A DNA stretch of 64,000 bases, from positions 1 to 64,000 of the forward strand of contig NZNT01000030.1 of the NCBI GenBank assembly GCA_002695005.1, read 5' to 3'. The notes below the pieces were generated by a model. It worked only from the letters and a program-made list of their open reading frames with translations. It searched no databases and was not told the DNA's origin. Of this stretch, positions 35,112-44,331 are shown piece after piece (the stretch's first letter is position 1; the number at the start of each line of letters is the position of its first letter). This stretch comes from Maritimibacter sp. Lineage in GTDB: Bacteria > Pseudomonadota > Alphaproteobacteria > Rhodobacterales > Rhodobacteraceae. Position numbers and translations under genes: made by a program.

Positions 35112-35660
35112 TCAGGCCGAAAGCGCTGGCGGTTCGTTTGCCAGGGCCTCTTCCGCAGCGACAAGATCGCGCGGAACGACGAAATCGACCAGCTCGCCCA
35201 TCCGCCAGATGAGGTCCTCCCAGCGGTCGATCTCAAAGTCCATGACGGCAGTTGCTCCGGTTGGATACCGGTCGAAAAGGTGGGTCGCGGGCGGTGTGTC
35301 GAGAAGCCCGCGCGCGGCGAAAGTGGTGCCGGGATTATGGCCGATCATCATGACGGTCTTCCCGGTCGCGCCTTTCAGAACATTCAGCATCGTATCGGGC
35401 TCGGCGAGGTAGAGCGACGGGGCGATTTCCGGCGCGACACTCGGGCAGCCGGCGCGGGAGATCAGGTTCCATGTCTCGCGCGTCCGCTCCGCCGACGAGA
35501 CGAACACCTCATCCGGGCAAAGCCCTTTCACCGACAGCCACCGACCGATGGCCAACGCCGACTCGCGACCCCGCTTGTTCAGGGGGCGGTCGTGATCGCT
35601 CATGTGCGGATCGTCCCAGCTGGACTTGGCGTGACGGGTCAGAATGAGGCGCAGAGTCAT
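35112..35660 (-). CDS. sixA: SixA-like phosphohistidine phosphatase
   Basis: A 182-residue phosphoglycerate-mutase-fold phosphatase. The catalytic LILTRHAKSSW is at residues 5-15 with the nucleophilic His, HDRPLNKRGRESA follows, and the second His is in MMIGHNPGTT near residue 105. SixA in E. coli removes phosphate from His of phosphotransfer proteins; here the target is unknown. It is the last gene of a minus-strand run with argB upstream. Confidence 0.82.
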   Translation of the reverse strand: MTLRLILTRHAKSSWDDPHMSDHDRPLNKRGRESALAIGRWLSVKGLCPDEVFVSSAERTRETWNLISRAGCPSVAPEIAPSLYLAEPDTMLNVLKGATGKTVMMIGHNPGTTFAARGLLDTPPATHLFDRYPTGATAVMDFEIDRWEDLIWRMGELVDFVVPRDLVAAEEALANEPPALSA

Positions 35661-35751
35661 ACGTCGGGGTGTCTCACTTTTCAGGGGTGCCTGAACGTTC
35701 TACCCGAAGTGCTGCCATACGGGCAAGCCGCGCCGCAGCATACGCTGCCGT

Positions 35752-36615
35752 CTAGCCTTGGCGGATGATCGAGCCGGGGCCCTGCTCGGTATAAAGCTCA
35801 AGCAAACAGGCGTTTTCGACCCGCCCGTCGAGGATCACCACCGCGCGCACGCCGCCCTCGATCGCCGCAAGCGCCGTCTCGGTCTTGGGAATCATGCCGC
35901 CGGAAATGACGCCCTCGCGGGTCATGTCGCGAATCTGCATGGCGGTCAGTTCGGTGACGAACTGCCCTTCGGCATTCTTGACCCCGGCGACATCTGTCAG
36001 CAGGAGCAGGCGGTCGGCTTTCAGTGCCGCCGCGATTGCACCCGCGGCGGTGTCGCCGTTCACATTGAACGTCTCGCCGTCACGGCCCACGCCGATGGGG
36101 GCGATGACCGGGATCGTCTCGGAATCGGCCAGTCGTTTGAGCACGAAGGGATCGACCTCGACCGGCGTGCCGACGAAGCCCAGCCTGGGATCGGTCGGTT
36201 CGCAGACCATGAGGTTCGCATCCTTCCCCGACAGGCCCACTGCGCGGCCGCCCTCGGCATTGATCGCCTGAACGATCCGCTTGTTCACCCGGCCTGCAAG
36301 AACCATCTCGACGACCTCGACCGTGGCCGCATCTGTCACACGTTTGCCGCCGACCCATTCGCTCTCCACGCCGAGTTTGGCGAGCATCTCGTTGATCATC
36401 GGGCCGCCGCCGTGAACCACGACCGGGTTCACGCCGACATGGCGCATCAGGACGATGTCGCGGGCGAAGCTTTCCATCGCTGCGTCGTCGCCCATGGCGT
36501 TGCCGCCGAACTTGATGACGACCGTCGCCCCCTCGTAACGCTGGAGATAGGGCAGGGCTTCGTTCAGGGTCCGGGCGGTGGCGATCCAGTCGCGGTTCAT
36601 CGTCTGCTTTCTCAT
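35752..36615 (-). CDS. argB: Acetylglutamate kinase
   Basis: ArgB phosphorylates N-acetylglutamate in arginine biosynthesis. The 287-residue product shows [14 protein letters not shown] near residue 32 (phosphate-binding), [19 protein letters not shown] near 62 and the ATP site [19 protein letters not shown] near 240. AAGGA lies eight bases before the ATG at 36615; the ATG at 36600 is an alternative. An Asn-Arg-Asp-Trp N-terminal helix of the arginine-inhibited type is present. yihA lies 74 bases upstream on the same strand. Confidence 0.94.
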   Translation of the reverse strand: MRKQTMNRDWIATARTLNEALPYLQRYEGATVVIKFGGNAMGDDAAMESFARDIVLMRHVGVNPVVVHGGGPMINEMLAKLGVESEWVGGKRVTDAATVEVVEMVLAGRVNKRIVQAINAEGGRAVGLSGKDANLMVCEPTDPRLGFVGTPVEVDPFVLKRLADSETIPVIAPIGVGRDGETFNVNGDTAAGAIAAALKADRLLLLTDVAGVKNAEGQFVTELTAMQIRDMTREGVISGGMIPKTETALAAIEGGVRAVVILDGRVENACLLELYTEQGPGSIIRQG

Positions 36616-36689
36616 GGTCGTGTCCTTGGGCGTTCGCCCTTGGTGTTACGCGGATGCGAAACAGGCGGCAAGGCTGGCGCGGGCGTCGC

Positions 36690-37346
36690 TCAATCCAGCC
36701 CGGCGATGATGGCGCGCAGCGTGGCGATCCCGTCGCCCTTTTCCGAGGAGGTGAGGACCAGTTCGGGATAGGCGGCCGGGTGCTTGGACAGACGCTCGCG
36801 CACCTGCTTGAGGATCTTCTCGCGATCCGTCGCTTTCACCTTGTCGGCCTTCGTGAGAACAGCCTGAAAGGTCACGGCGGAGCGGTCGAGGAGCGACATG
36901 ATCTCGTCATCCACGTCCTTCACCCCGTGGCGCGCGTCGATCAGGACAAAGGCCCGGCGCAGCGTGGCGCGGCCCGAGAGATACGACTTCAGCAGCCGCT
37001 GCCATTTCTCGACGATGGGCAGAGGCGCGTTGGCATAGCCATATCCGGGCAGATCGACGAGGTAGGGTCCGTCTGTCGTCGTGAAGAAATTGATTTCTTG
37101 CGTCCGCCCCGGCGTGTTGGACGCGCGGGCAAGGCCCTTGCGGCCCGTGAGCGCGTTGATCAGGCTCGACTTGCCCACGTTGGAACGGCCCGCGAAGCAG
37201 ACCTCGAGCCGGTCATCGGGCGGCAGGCCCGACATGGCGACGACGCCCTTGAGGAACTCGGTCGGCGCCGCGAAAAGCAGGCGCCCTGCCTCGCGCGCGG
37301 CATCGTCCGGTGCCTCGGCGAGGGGGAAGGGCAGGGGCGCGCTCAC
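36690..37346 (-). CDS. yihA: Ribosome biogenesis GTP-binding protein YihA/YsxC (EngB)
   Basis: A 218-residue TRAFAC GTPase needed for 50S assembly. G1 is GRSNVGKSSLINAL near residue 52, the switch I Thr lies in SNTPGRTQEI, G3 is VDLPGYGYAN near 97, G4 is LTKADKVK near 163, and G5 lies in TSSEKGDG. It starts four bases after the yidC stop, so the two are co-transcribed, a common arrangement in alphaproteobacteria. Confidence 0.95.
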   Translation of the reverse strand: MSAPLPFPLAEAPDDAAREAGRLLFAAPTEFLKGVVAMSGLPPDDRLEVCFAGRSNVGKSSLINALTGRKGLARASNTPGRTQEINFFTTTDGPYLVDLPGYGYANAPLPIVEKWQRLLKSYLSGRATLRRAFVLIDARHGVKDVDDEIMSLLDRSAVTFQAVLTKADKVKATDREKILKQVRERLSKHPAAYPELVLTSSEKGDGIATLRAIIAGLD

Positions 37347-37350
37347 GCCC

Positions 37351-39192
37351 CTACTTCTTGTCGGTCGCCGGCTTCTTTTTGAAGCTCGACCTGATGTTGC
37401 CGAAGATGTCCGGCTTGGCGCCGTGACTGCGCATGATCGTGTACTGCTGGATAAAGGTCAGCGTGTTGTTCGCGATCCAGTAGATGACGAGGCCCGAAGC
37501 GAAGCGGCCCAGCATGAACATGAAGACCCAGGGCATCCAGTTCATGATCGTCGCCTGCGTGGCGTCCGTGGGGGCCGGGTTCAGCTTCTGCTGGAGCCAC
37601 ATCGAGATACCGAGCAGGATCGGCAGGATGCCGAGCGAGAAGAAGTAGAACCAGCTCGTCGGGTCCGGCGTGGCGTTGGGCAGGAGGCCGAAGAGGTTCA
37701 GGATTGAGGACGGGTCCGGTGCCGAGAGGTCGCGGATCCAGCCGAACCACGGTTCGTGACGCAGTTCGAGCGTGACGAAGATCACCTTGTAGAGCGAGAA
37801 CCAGATCGGGATCTGCAGCAGGATAGGGAGACAGCCCGAGGCGGGGTTCACCTTGTTCTTCTTGTAAAGCTCCATCATGCCCTGTTGCATCTTCATGCGG
37901 TCGTCGCCCGCTTGCTCGCGCAGCTTCTCCATCTCCGGCTGAAGCTCTTTCATCTTCGCCATCGAGACATAGGACCGGTAGGCGAGCGGGAAGAGCACCA
38001 TCTTGATGACGAATGTCAGCGCGATGATCGACCAGCCCATGTTGCCGATGAATGAATGCAACCAGTGCAGCACCGCGAAAATCGGCTTCGTGAGGAAGAA
38101 GAACATCCCCCAGTCGATCGAGTCGAGGAAACGGAAGATGCCCTCGTCGTTCTGGTAGTCGCGGATCGTGTCCCATTCCTTCGCGCCGGCGAAAAGGCGG
38201 GTGGAGATTTCGGCGCGGTCGCCCGGGGCGACCTCCATCGTCGGCATGCGCACTTCGGTCTGGTAGATGTCCGCCGAGGGGACGTATTTGACGACCGATG
38301 TATAGGACTGGCCGGACTGGGGTACGAGGATGGTTTCCCAATAGTGGTCGGTGAAGCCGATCCAGCCGTTTTCGGTGATCGAGGTCGCTTCGGCCGGCGT
38401 ACGTTCGCGCGGATCGACGTCGAGGTCCGTGACGTCGTCGTAGTCGATCTCGGACAGTTCCTCGTCCGTCTGCCGGATGACGCCCTCGTGCAGGATGAAG
38501 AAACCCTTGAGGTCGGTGGGCTCGCCATGGCGGGCCACGAGGCCGTAGGGGGCGAGGCGCTGCGAAACGTCGGAGCCGTTCTCGACCGACTGGGTCACGG
38601 TGAAGAGGTAATCCTCATCCACCGAAATCGTGCGGCGGAAGGTCATGCCCGCGTCATTCGTCCAGGCCAGCGTGATTGGGCTGTCGGGGGTAAGCGTCTC
38701 GCCCTCTTCCAGCGTCCAGTTGGTCATCGCGCCGGGCACGTCGCTGTTGCCAAGGTCGCCGCCCGGCGCCCAGCCGTAAAGCGTGTAATACGCCGCGTCC
38801 TGCCCGGAGGGGCGGAGCAGCGTGACGGTGTCGGCGCCTTCCGCGATGGACACGCGGTAGTCGGTCAGGTGCAGATCGTCGATCCGCCCGCCGATGAGCG
38901 AGATCGAGCCGGAGAGTTTCGGCGTCTCGATCGGGATGCGCGGGCTGTCTTCGAGGGTGGCGGCGGTGGTGTCGGCGCCAGTTGCGGGCGTGCCGGAGTC
39001 GCCGGTGGCCTCCGCGGCGTTCGGCGGCGTGGCCGTGCCGGTCTCGTCCGTCACACCGGGGGCGAGCGTTTCTGCGACTTCCTCGGGCTGGACGGCTTCC
39101 GGTTCCGCTGGGGGGAAGAGGAGCATCCACGCGGTGATGACGAGAAAACTCAGCACCGTCGCGATGAGGAGGTTGCGATTCTGGTTATCCAT
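37351..39192 (-). CDS. yidC: Membrane protein insertase YidC
   Basis: YidC inserts and folds inner-membrane proteins with or without SecYEG. The 613-residue product has an N-terminal span (LIATVLSFLVITAWMLLFPP), an Ala/Thr/Glu-rich linker and the periplasmic beta domain to about residue 350. The five-span core follows: GWSIIALTFVIKMVLFPLAY, the KMKELQPEMEKLRE cytosolic helices, GCLPILLQIPIWFSLYKVI and MNWMPWVFMFMLGRFASGLV. The C-terminal tail is basic. yihA follows directly. Its usual partners yidD, rnpA and rpmH lie 5-8 kb upstream on the same strand. Confidence 0.96.
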   Translation of the reverse strand: MDNQNRNLLIATVLSFLVITAWMLLFPPAEPEAVQPEEVAETLAPGVTDETGTATPPNAAEATGDSGTPATGADTTAATLEDSPRIPIETPKLSGSISLIGGRIDDLHLTDYRVSIAEGADTVTLLRPSGQDAAYYTLYGWAPGGDLGNSDVPGAMTNWTLEEGETLTPDSPITLAWTNDAGMTFRRTISVDEDYLFTVTQSVENGSDVSQRLAPYGLVARHGEPTDLKGFFILHEGVIRQTDEELSEIDYDDVTDLDVDPRERTPAEATSITENGWIGFTDHYWETILVPQSGQSYTSVVKYVPSADIYQTEVRMPTMEVAPGDRAEISTRLFAGAKEWDTIRDYQNDEGIFRFLDSIDWGMFFFLTKPIFAVLHWLHSFIGNMGWSIIALTFVIKMVLFPLAYRSYVSMAKMKELQPEMEKLREQAGDDRMKMQQGMMELYKKNKVNPASGCLPILLQIPIWFSLYKVIFVTLELRHEPWFGWIRDLSAPDPSSILNLFGLLPNATPDPTSWFYFFSLGILPILLGISMWLQQKLNPAPTDATQATIMNWMPWVFMFMLGRFASGLVIYWIANNTLTFIQQYTIMRSHGAKPDIFGNIRSSFKKKPATDKK

Positions 39193-39344
39193 GAAGGCCC
39201 ACCACCTGTCTTTTCGGGTCAGGTGGGTTCAAACGCCCGCGGGGGCAAAGGTCAAGCAGTTTTCCCGGTTTCGCCCTGTCTGAGCGGAGCCTGCCGGGCC
39301 CGTGTCAGGCGGTTGCGCTGCGCCTGAAGGCGACGGACCGCCCG

Positions 39345-40916
39345 TCACGACGCGGCGCTGCCTTGGCCGCCGGCACGGGGCGCGATCACGGGAACGACGG
39401 GCCGGTTGGCGAGATGGGCTTCGATCCATGCCGAAGTCTCCTCGAACGGCATGGGGCGTGCGATGGAATATCCCTGAACATGGCCACAGCCCAGTTGTGA
39501 CAGCATTGCATGTTCTCCGTGTGTCTCCACGCCTTCGCCGAGCGTCGCGAGGCCAAGCCGGTCGGCCATCGTCAGGATCGCGGACACCATGTTTTGCTGG
39601 TCGCGGTCCGTGTCCACCTGGCTGATGAAGCTGCGGTCGATCTTGATCCGGCTCACATCGAAACGCCGGATGTTGGCGATGGAGGCGTGGCCGGTGCCGA
39701 AGTCGTCAAGGTCGATGCCACAGCCCAGCCGCGACAGGGCCGCGATGTTGCGCGTCGTCGTGTCGTCATCCGATTGCGCGACCACGTTTTCAAGCACTTC
39801 GATCACCAGACGCTCGGGGGCGAGGCCAAAGCGGTCGAGCTCCCATCGGACCTTGTCATAAAGACGCGGGTTGCGCAGTTCGTCGGGCGAAAAATTGACG
39901 GCGACATTCGGCACGGTCAGCCCGGCCTTGTCCCACGCCTTGAGGGCGGTCAGCGCGTGGTAGAGGATGACCTCACCGAGCCGGTCGAACAGGCCCCCGG
40001 CAGCGATTGCGGGCATGAAGGCGGCCGGAGCGATCTGACCCTTTTCGGGGTGTTCCCAGCGGGCCAGCGCTTCGAATCCGGTGAGTGCGCCCGTATCGGT
40101 CGACACCTGCGGCTGAAACCACGGGCGGATTTCGCCATCCTCCAGCGCGCGGACGAGGTCGCGGGTCATATTGTCGGGCACCGCGATGCGAGGCCTCATC
40201 CCGCGAGAGAACGCGCGGATCGACCCCGGCCCGGCTTTCTGCGCCTCTTCAAGCGCGCTTTCGGCAGCATCCAGAAGGCTTTCGCCAACCTGATCTGCCA
40301 CCCGTGAGGGCATCGCGAAGCCGAGACAGGAGGACAGGAGCACCCGCGTTCCGTCGAGTGAGATCGGCTGGCTCACGGCGTCCTGCAATCGGCCGGACAG
40401 TTGGATGACGGTTTCAAGGTCCGTGCGCGGCGTGCGTGCGATGGCGACGCCGAACCGACCGGGGGCCAGCGCGACGAGCGGGTCGCCTTCGCGCAAGGTT
40501 GCCCTGATCCGCTCTACACAAGAACGCAGGATCGTGGCCGAGCCGGTTTCCCCGAACTGCGCTGCGAGATCGCCCGCACTGTCGATTTCGAGAACGAGGC
40601 ACACCGGCGGATCGCCAGACTCGTTCATGCCCTCGGTCAGCCCCGAGGCGAGACGCGAGATGAGCGCGTTGCGCCCGGGGAGGCCGGTCAGCATGTCGCG
40701 GTGCGGCCGCGCGTGCCAGGGCATCGGGACGGAGCCGGTCAGCACGAGGATGCCGGGCATCAGCACCGCCAGAACGACGAGAAGACCCTCGCCGCCGAAC
40801 CAGAAGGCGCAGAGCATGATCGCCGGGAGGAAGGCGAGCATCTGCGGCCCGAGCAGGATCAGGCGGAGCTTGGCGCGAAGTGCGTTGCGGTCGGCGGCCG
40901 TGGTCGTGTTCATCAT
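39345..40916 (-). CDS. Cyclic-di-GMP phosphodiesterase, degenerate GGDEF plus EAL
   Basis: A protein of about 523 residues. Two hydrophobic segments (about 15-65) anchor it. A GGDEF-like domain (about 70-240) has lost its active site: the position reads LAPGRFGVAIA. The EAL domain (about 250-500) keeps the metal and catalytic residues: the Glu of GFEALARWEHP, NFSPDEL, EVLENVV, DDFGTGHAS, IKIDRSFI, GEGVETHGE and QGYSIARPMP. It should hydrolyse c-di-GMP, possibly with the GGDEF half as a GTP sensor. The start at 40916 or 40913 follows AGGGGAC. Confidence 0.88.
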   Translation of the reverse strand: MMNTTTAADRNALRAKLRLILLGPQMLAFLPAIMLCAFWFGGEGLLVVLAVLMPGILVLTGSVPMPWHARPHRDMLTGLPGRNALISRLASGLTEGMNESGDPPVCLVLEIDSAGDLAAQFGETGSATILRSCVERIRATLREGDPLVALAPGRFGVAIARTPRTDLETVIQLSGRLQDAVSQPISLDGTRVLLSSCLGFAMPSRVADQVGESLLDAAESALEEAQKAGPGSIRAFSRGMRPRIAVPDNMTRDLVRALEDGEIRPWFQPQVSTDTGALTGFEALARWEHPEKGQIAPAAFMPAIAAGGLFDRLGEVILYHALTALKAWDKAGLTVPNVAVNFSPDELRNPRLYDKVRWELDRFGLAPERLVIEVLENVVAQSDDDTTTRNIAALSRLGCGIDLDDFGTGHASIANIRRFDVSRIKIDRSFISQVDTDRDQQNMVSAILTMADRLGLATLGEGVETHGEHAMLSQLGCGHVQGYSIARPMPFEETSAWIEAHLANRPVVPVIAPRAGGQGSAAS

Positions 40917-41001
40917 TTGTCCCCTGATCACGGGCCACCGGCCCTCTGGTCGCGAGGACCATAGGGATCACGAGTCAATCAGCCGTTAATGCGCTCGGAA
41001 A

Positions 41002-41865
41002 TCAGCTTTCTTCGCTGTCGCGCAGGGTCAGGCCCGCGAAATCGAACAGCTTGGGGTCCAGCAGATGTGAGGGTCGCGCGTTCATCAGCGACCGGAACAT
41101 CACCTGGCGGCGGCCAGGGGAATTCGCTTCCCACCCGTCGAGGATCTGCTTGACCTGCTGGCGCTGCAGCCCGTCCTGCGACCCGCAGAGATCGCAGGGA
41201 ATGATCGGGTAGTTCATGTCGCGGGAGAACTTCTCGCAATCCGCCTCGGCCACATGGGCGAGGGGGCGGAAAACGAACAGGTCGCCCTCTTCGTTCACGA
41301 GCTTTGGTGGCATCGTGGCCAGCCGCCCACCGTGAAAGAGGTTCATGAAGAAGGTTTCGAGGATGTCGTCGCGATGGTGGCCCAGCACGACCGCGTTGCA
41401 CCCTTCTTCGCGTGCGATTCGGTAAAGGTTTCCGCGACGCAGCCGCGAGCAGAGCGCACAGTAGGTGCGCCCCGCGGGCACCTTGTCGACCACGATGGAA
41501 TAGGTGTCTTCGTATTCGATCCGGTGCGGCACCTGGCGGGCTTCGAGAAATTCCGGAAGGACCGTCGCCGGGAAGCCCGGTTGCCCCTGGTCGAGGTTGC
41601 AGGCGAGGATGTCGACCGGCAGAAGCCCGCGCCACTTCATCTCGTAAAGCGCGGCGAGCATCGTATAGCTGTCCTTGCCGCCCGACAGGCAGACGAGCCA
41701 CTTCTGGCCCGGTGCCGCCTGACCGGTCTCGTCGCGCTGTATCATTCCGTAGTGCTCCACCGCCTCCCGCACGTTGCGCAGGATGCGTTTACGGAGCTTC
41801 TTGAACTCCGTGGTGGAGGGCGCGCCGTCAAACAGCGGGTGGATATCGTCGGACTCGTCGAGCAT
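41002..41865 (-). CDS. ttcA: tRNA 2-thiocytidine synthetase TtcA
   Basis: A 287-residue ATP-dependent enzyme that thiolates C32 of certain tRNAs using an iron-sulfur cluster. The PP-loop [17 protein letters not shown] is near residue 55. The cluster-binding CxxC pair is [12 protein letters not shown] near 135, with another conserved Cys in [10 protein letters not shown] near 220. The [18 protein letters not shown] signature lies between. A 338-base gap upstream (41866-42203) contains no gene but holds a tandem repeat. Confidence 0.94.
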   Translation of the reverse strand: MLDESDDIHPLFDGAPSTTEFKKLRKRILRNVREAVEHYGMIQRDETGQAAPGQKWLVCLSGGKDSYTMLAALYEMKWRGLLPVDILACNLDQGQPGFPATVLPEFLEARQVPHRIEYEDTYSIVVDKVPAGRTYCALCSRLRRGNLYRIAREEGCNAVVLGHHRDDILETFFMNLFHGGRLATMPPKLVNEEGDLFVFRPLAHVAEADCEKFSRDMNYPIIPCDLCGSQDGLQRQQVKQILDGWEANSPGRRQVMFRSLMNARPSHLLDPKLFDFAGLTLRDSEES

Positions 41866-42137
41866 GTGGGCGGTTTAGGCGTCGGGGCCCGCGCTGGCAA
41901 GAGAAGCGAGGCGCGGCAGTTGCCGGCGTGAATGCGCCTGCCTGCCGCGCCCCTTGTAATGCACCAGATCGCACGAAACGTCCTGTGCGCCCGGTTCGAA
42001 ATGGCGTTGCGGTCCTGGGGAGGTCCGCGCTGCCCGTGGCTGGTTTCACTTGGTGCTGCCTGCATGAACTGCCCGCGCTGGGCGGGCCCCGTGCCACGTC
42101 GGGAAAGCTACATCGGTGTTGGGGGTTTGTGTGTGCG

Positions 42138-42174
42138 TTGGAGCGACTGACGCCGGATTTGGAGCGACTGACGC
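42138..42174. repeat. 21-base direct repeat in the ttcA-LytTR gap
   Basis: TTGGAGCGACTGACGC occurs at 42138-42153 and again at 42159-42174. Two ATTCGCGAA words follow just before the LytTR stop. The rest of 41866-42203 shows nothing that I can assign. Confidence 0.6.
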
Positions 42175-42203
42175 GCCCCGATTCGCGAAATGGCGGTTTG
42201 TCA

Positions 42204-43022
42204 CTATTCGCGAAGTGACAGCAGCGCTCTCACATCCCCGACGCGGTTCCGGCTGACCGGAAGTTGCGCGCCGTCGGAGATTGTGAGCCTTGGATTGCCG
42301 CCCTCGAAGCGAAAGTCGGACACGAGGTCGCGTGCGACCCAATGCGACCGGTGCACACGCAATCCGGCGTCGTCGGGAACGAGGCGCTCGGCCTCGGACA
42401 GGGTGAGCCGGATCAGGTCTTCGCCGCGTTCGGTGAAAACGCGGACATACTGGTTCTCGGCCATCATGCGGAGCACCCGGCCCCGCGCGTCGTTCGACAG
42501 ATGCTCCTGCAAGCCGCAGGAGGTCGGGGGATGATAGGTCCAGATCTGCTCCGGCCGCACGTCGAGCCCGGCATGGGGCAGGAAGAACACCCAGAACAGA
42601 AAGAGCCCGATCACGGCGGAGAGCACCACCCACGTCACGACAATGGCGGCATGCCAGAAAAACTCCGACGCGGTCAGAGTGCCGGCTTCGACCATTGCGA
42701 AAACAACGGCGAGGATCAGAGCGATGGGCACATAGACGGCAATATGCACCCAAAGGACTGGCCAGCCCCGGTCGAATGCCAGGCGGAACATCGGGGGCAC
42801 CACGAAATAGGAATGCGCAAGGAAGGCCGCGCAGTCGAACACATGAATCAGCCCGCGTTGCCACACCGGCATCTGAGCAAACAGCCCGCCCGGAGCGAAT
42901 ACCGTGATGAACAGGGTCAGGCAGAGTGCCGCCCCGATGCAGACGGGCGACAGGACGAATCCCCTCAGCACGCTCTCGATGTCGCGTCCGCGAGTCGCGG
43001 ATTGTCCGGCCTTGAACGCCAT
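42204..43022 (-). CDS. Membrane-anchored LytTR-domain transcription regulator
   Basis: A 272-residue protein with four hydrophobic segments in residues about 18-150 (for example LSPVCIGAALCLTLFITVFA and VVTWVVLSAVIGLFLFWVF). The cytosolic LytTR DNA-binding domain occupies the last 100 residues (RMMAENQYVRVFTERGEDLI, LRVHRSHWVARD, and NRVGDVRALLSLRE). It probably couples a membrane signal straight to DNA. The ATG at 43022 is preferred; an in-frame start at 43085 would add 21 residues of poor quality. Target genes are unknown. Confidence 0.8.
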   Translation of the reverse strand: MAFKAGQSATRGRDIESVLRGFVLSPVCIGAALCLTLFITVFAPGGLFAQMPVWQRGLIHVFDCAAFLAHSYFVVPPMFRLAFDRGWPVLWVHIAVYVPIALILAVVFAMVEAGTLTASEFFWHAAIVVTWVVLSAVIGLFLFWVFFLPHAGLDVRPEQIWTYHPPTSCGLQEHLSNDARGRVLRMMAENQYVRVFTERGEDLIRLTLSEAERLVPDDAGLRVHRSHWVARDLVSDFRFEGGNPRLTISDGAQLPVSRNRVGDVRALLSLRE

Positions 43023-43136
43023 GTCTGTCGAATGCCCCCTTGGGTGCAGCCGCTCCCGGCAGCACCTGACGCAGAAGATACCCAAGGTCAGGTTTCGCTG
43101 TCCATGATCAATTCGAAGGGGTGCCGGAAATCCGTG

Positions 43137-43961
43137 TCAGCGGCGACGCACACCGGTGGCCAGACGCCGGCCGGCGTCGAAATACTTGCGCGCGACGGCC
43201 TCGGACTGAAGCGGCGTGTTGGTGGCGAGGCGCTGGCAATAGGCCTTCATCTTGTCGTCGAACATCGTCTGCTTGGTCGCGTTCTGGCGCGGCGGCATTT
43301 TCACGGCCTCGGCCTGGGTCGGCTCCCCCAAAGCGGTAAGGAGCCGAGCGGCCCCTTCCGGCCTGGTGATTTCTGACAGATCGACGCGGTGAATATGGAC
43401 ATTGGGCATGTCAGCGGTGAGCAGCGCGTAGTATTCCGCACGGGCAAAGACCTCATGCACATACCACAACGAGTTTCCGGCCACCCCGTGCTCCATGAAG
43501 GGCCGCGACTGAACGACGGTGTTCGGGTAGCGTGGGTCGAGGGCGAAAAGCCATGTGAAACCAAAGTTGGCGAATTCGAAGCGGTTGACGTAGCTCCACT
43601 GGATCTTGAAAGGATCGCGCGTGAGGATGACGAGGTGGACTTCGCCCGCCTCGGTGAGCGGTGCGATGTTCTCGACGAGGCCCGCCTTGAACAGGAAGTG
43701 CGATACCTCGGCATAACGCTGGGCGGGGCTGTCGATGAGACGCGCGAGTTTCTGACGCCAGAACGTCCGCACATGCGCGTCGTTCCCCACCGAGTTGAAG
43801 CGCGTGTAGTGCGAGGCATCGGGGCTTTCGACGCCCAGAAGCTCATATCCAAGCCGCTCGTGGTGGACCTCGGCCCCGCTCCAGTTCAGGCGCAGAAGTT
43901 CGGTCAGGAACACGGTGCCGGAGCGGCCCGTGGTCAGCGGGAAAAGGAACTGGCGGGGCAT
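43137..43961 (-). CDS. Sulfotransferase-like P-loop protein
   Basis: A 274-residue protein resembling sulfotransferases that use PAPS. The 5' phosphosulfate loop is PLTTGRSGTVFLTELL at residues 8-23, with Thr/Gly/Arg/Ser as in the family. The 3' phosphate region is probably LVILTRDPFKIQWSY near residue 110, with the Arg and Ser. The acceptor is unknown; a surface polysaccharide is plausible because UDP-sugar genes lie 1-3 kb away, but this is inference. It lies 12 bases after the yidD stop on the same strand and may be co-transcribed. Confidence 0.7.
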   Translation of the reverse strand: MPRQFLFPLTTGRSGTVFLTELLRLNWSGAEVHHERLGYELLGVESPDASHYTRFNSVGNDAHVRTFWRQKLARLIDSPAQRYAEVSHFLFKAGLVENIAPLTEAGEVHLVILTRDPFKIQWSYVNRFEFANFGFTWLFALDPRYPNTVVQSRPFMEHGVAGNSLWYVHEVFARAEYYALLTADMPNVHIHRVDLSEITRPEGAARLLTALGEPTQAEAVKMPPRQNATKQTMFDDKMKAYCQRLATNTPLQSEAVARKYFDAGRRLATGVRRR

Positions 43962-43973
43962 GTCGCCCTCCGT

Positions 43974-44219
43974 TTACTGCTCTTTTCCTTTTGTATCGGT
44001 CTCCGGCACCGGGTCAAACCCGGAACCGCCGAAAGGATGGCAGCGCCCGATCCGCCGGATGGTGAGCCAGCTTCCACGGATCGCCCCATGCTTTTCCAGT
44101 GCTTCCAGCGCATAGGCCGAGCAGGTCGGCTGATAGCGGCACGAATGGCCGACCCACGGCGAGAAAACCAGCCGGTAGAGGCGCACGGGCAGCGCGAAGA
44201 TATGGGCGACGGGCGACAT
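43974..44219 (-). CDS. yidD: Membrane protein insertion efficiency factor YidD
   Basis: An 81-residue protein of the YidD/HlyA-like family thought to assist YidC-dependent insertion. It shows [35 protein letters not shown] and the [16 protein letters not shown] end, with the three conserved Cys. The ATG at 44219 fits the family start ([15 protein letters not shown]) although no Shine-Dalgarno is visible; in-frame reading continues upstream to 44369. It is separated from both rnpA and yidC by unrelated genes. Confidence 0.88.
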   Translation of the reverse strand: MSPVAHIFALPVRLYRLVFSPWVGHSCRYQPTCSAYALEALEKHGAIRGSWLTIRRIGRCHPFGGSGFDPVPETDTKGKEQ

Positions 44220-44331
44220 GACGCAGATATAGGGTGCCCGGCCCTCCGACGCGAGTGGCCAAAGCGCCGCGTGCCGCTTCAATCTCCCGGTGAATGGGGC
44301 TAGGACGGGCTGGTTAGCGGAAAGGCCCGGC

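Noticed and set aside
33113-35212. Plus-strand open frame of 699 codons across aapM and aapP
   Set aside because: Alternative frame of two clear ABC transporter genes; composition typical of a shifted frame.
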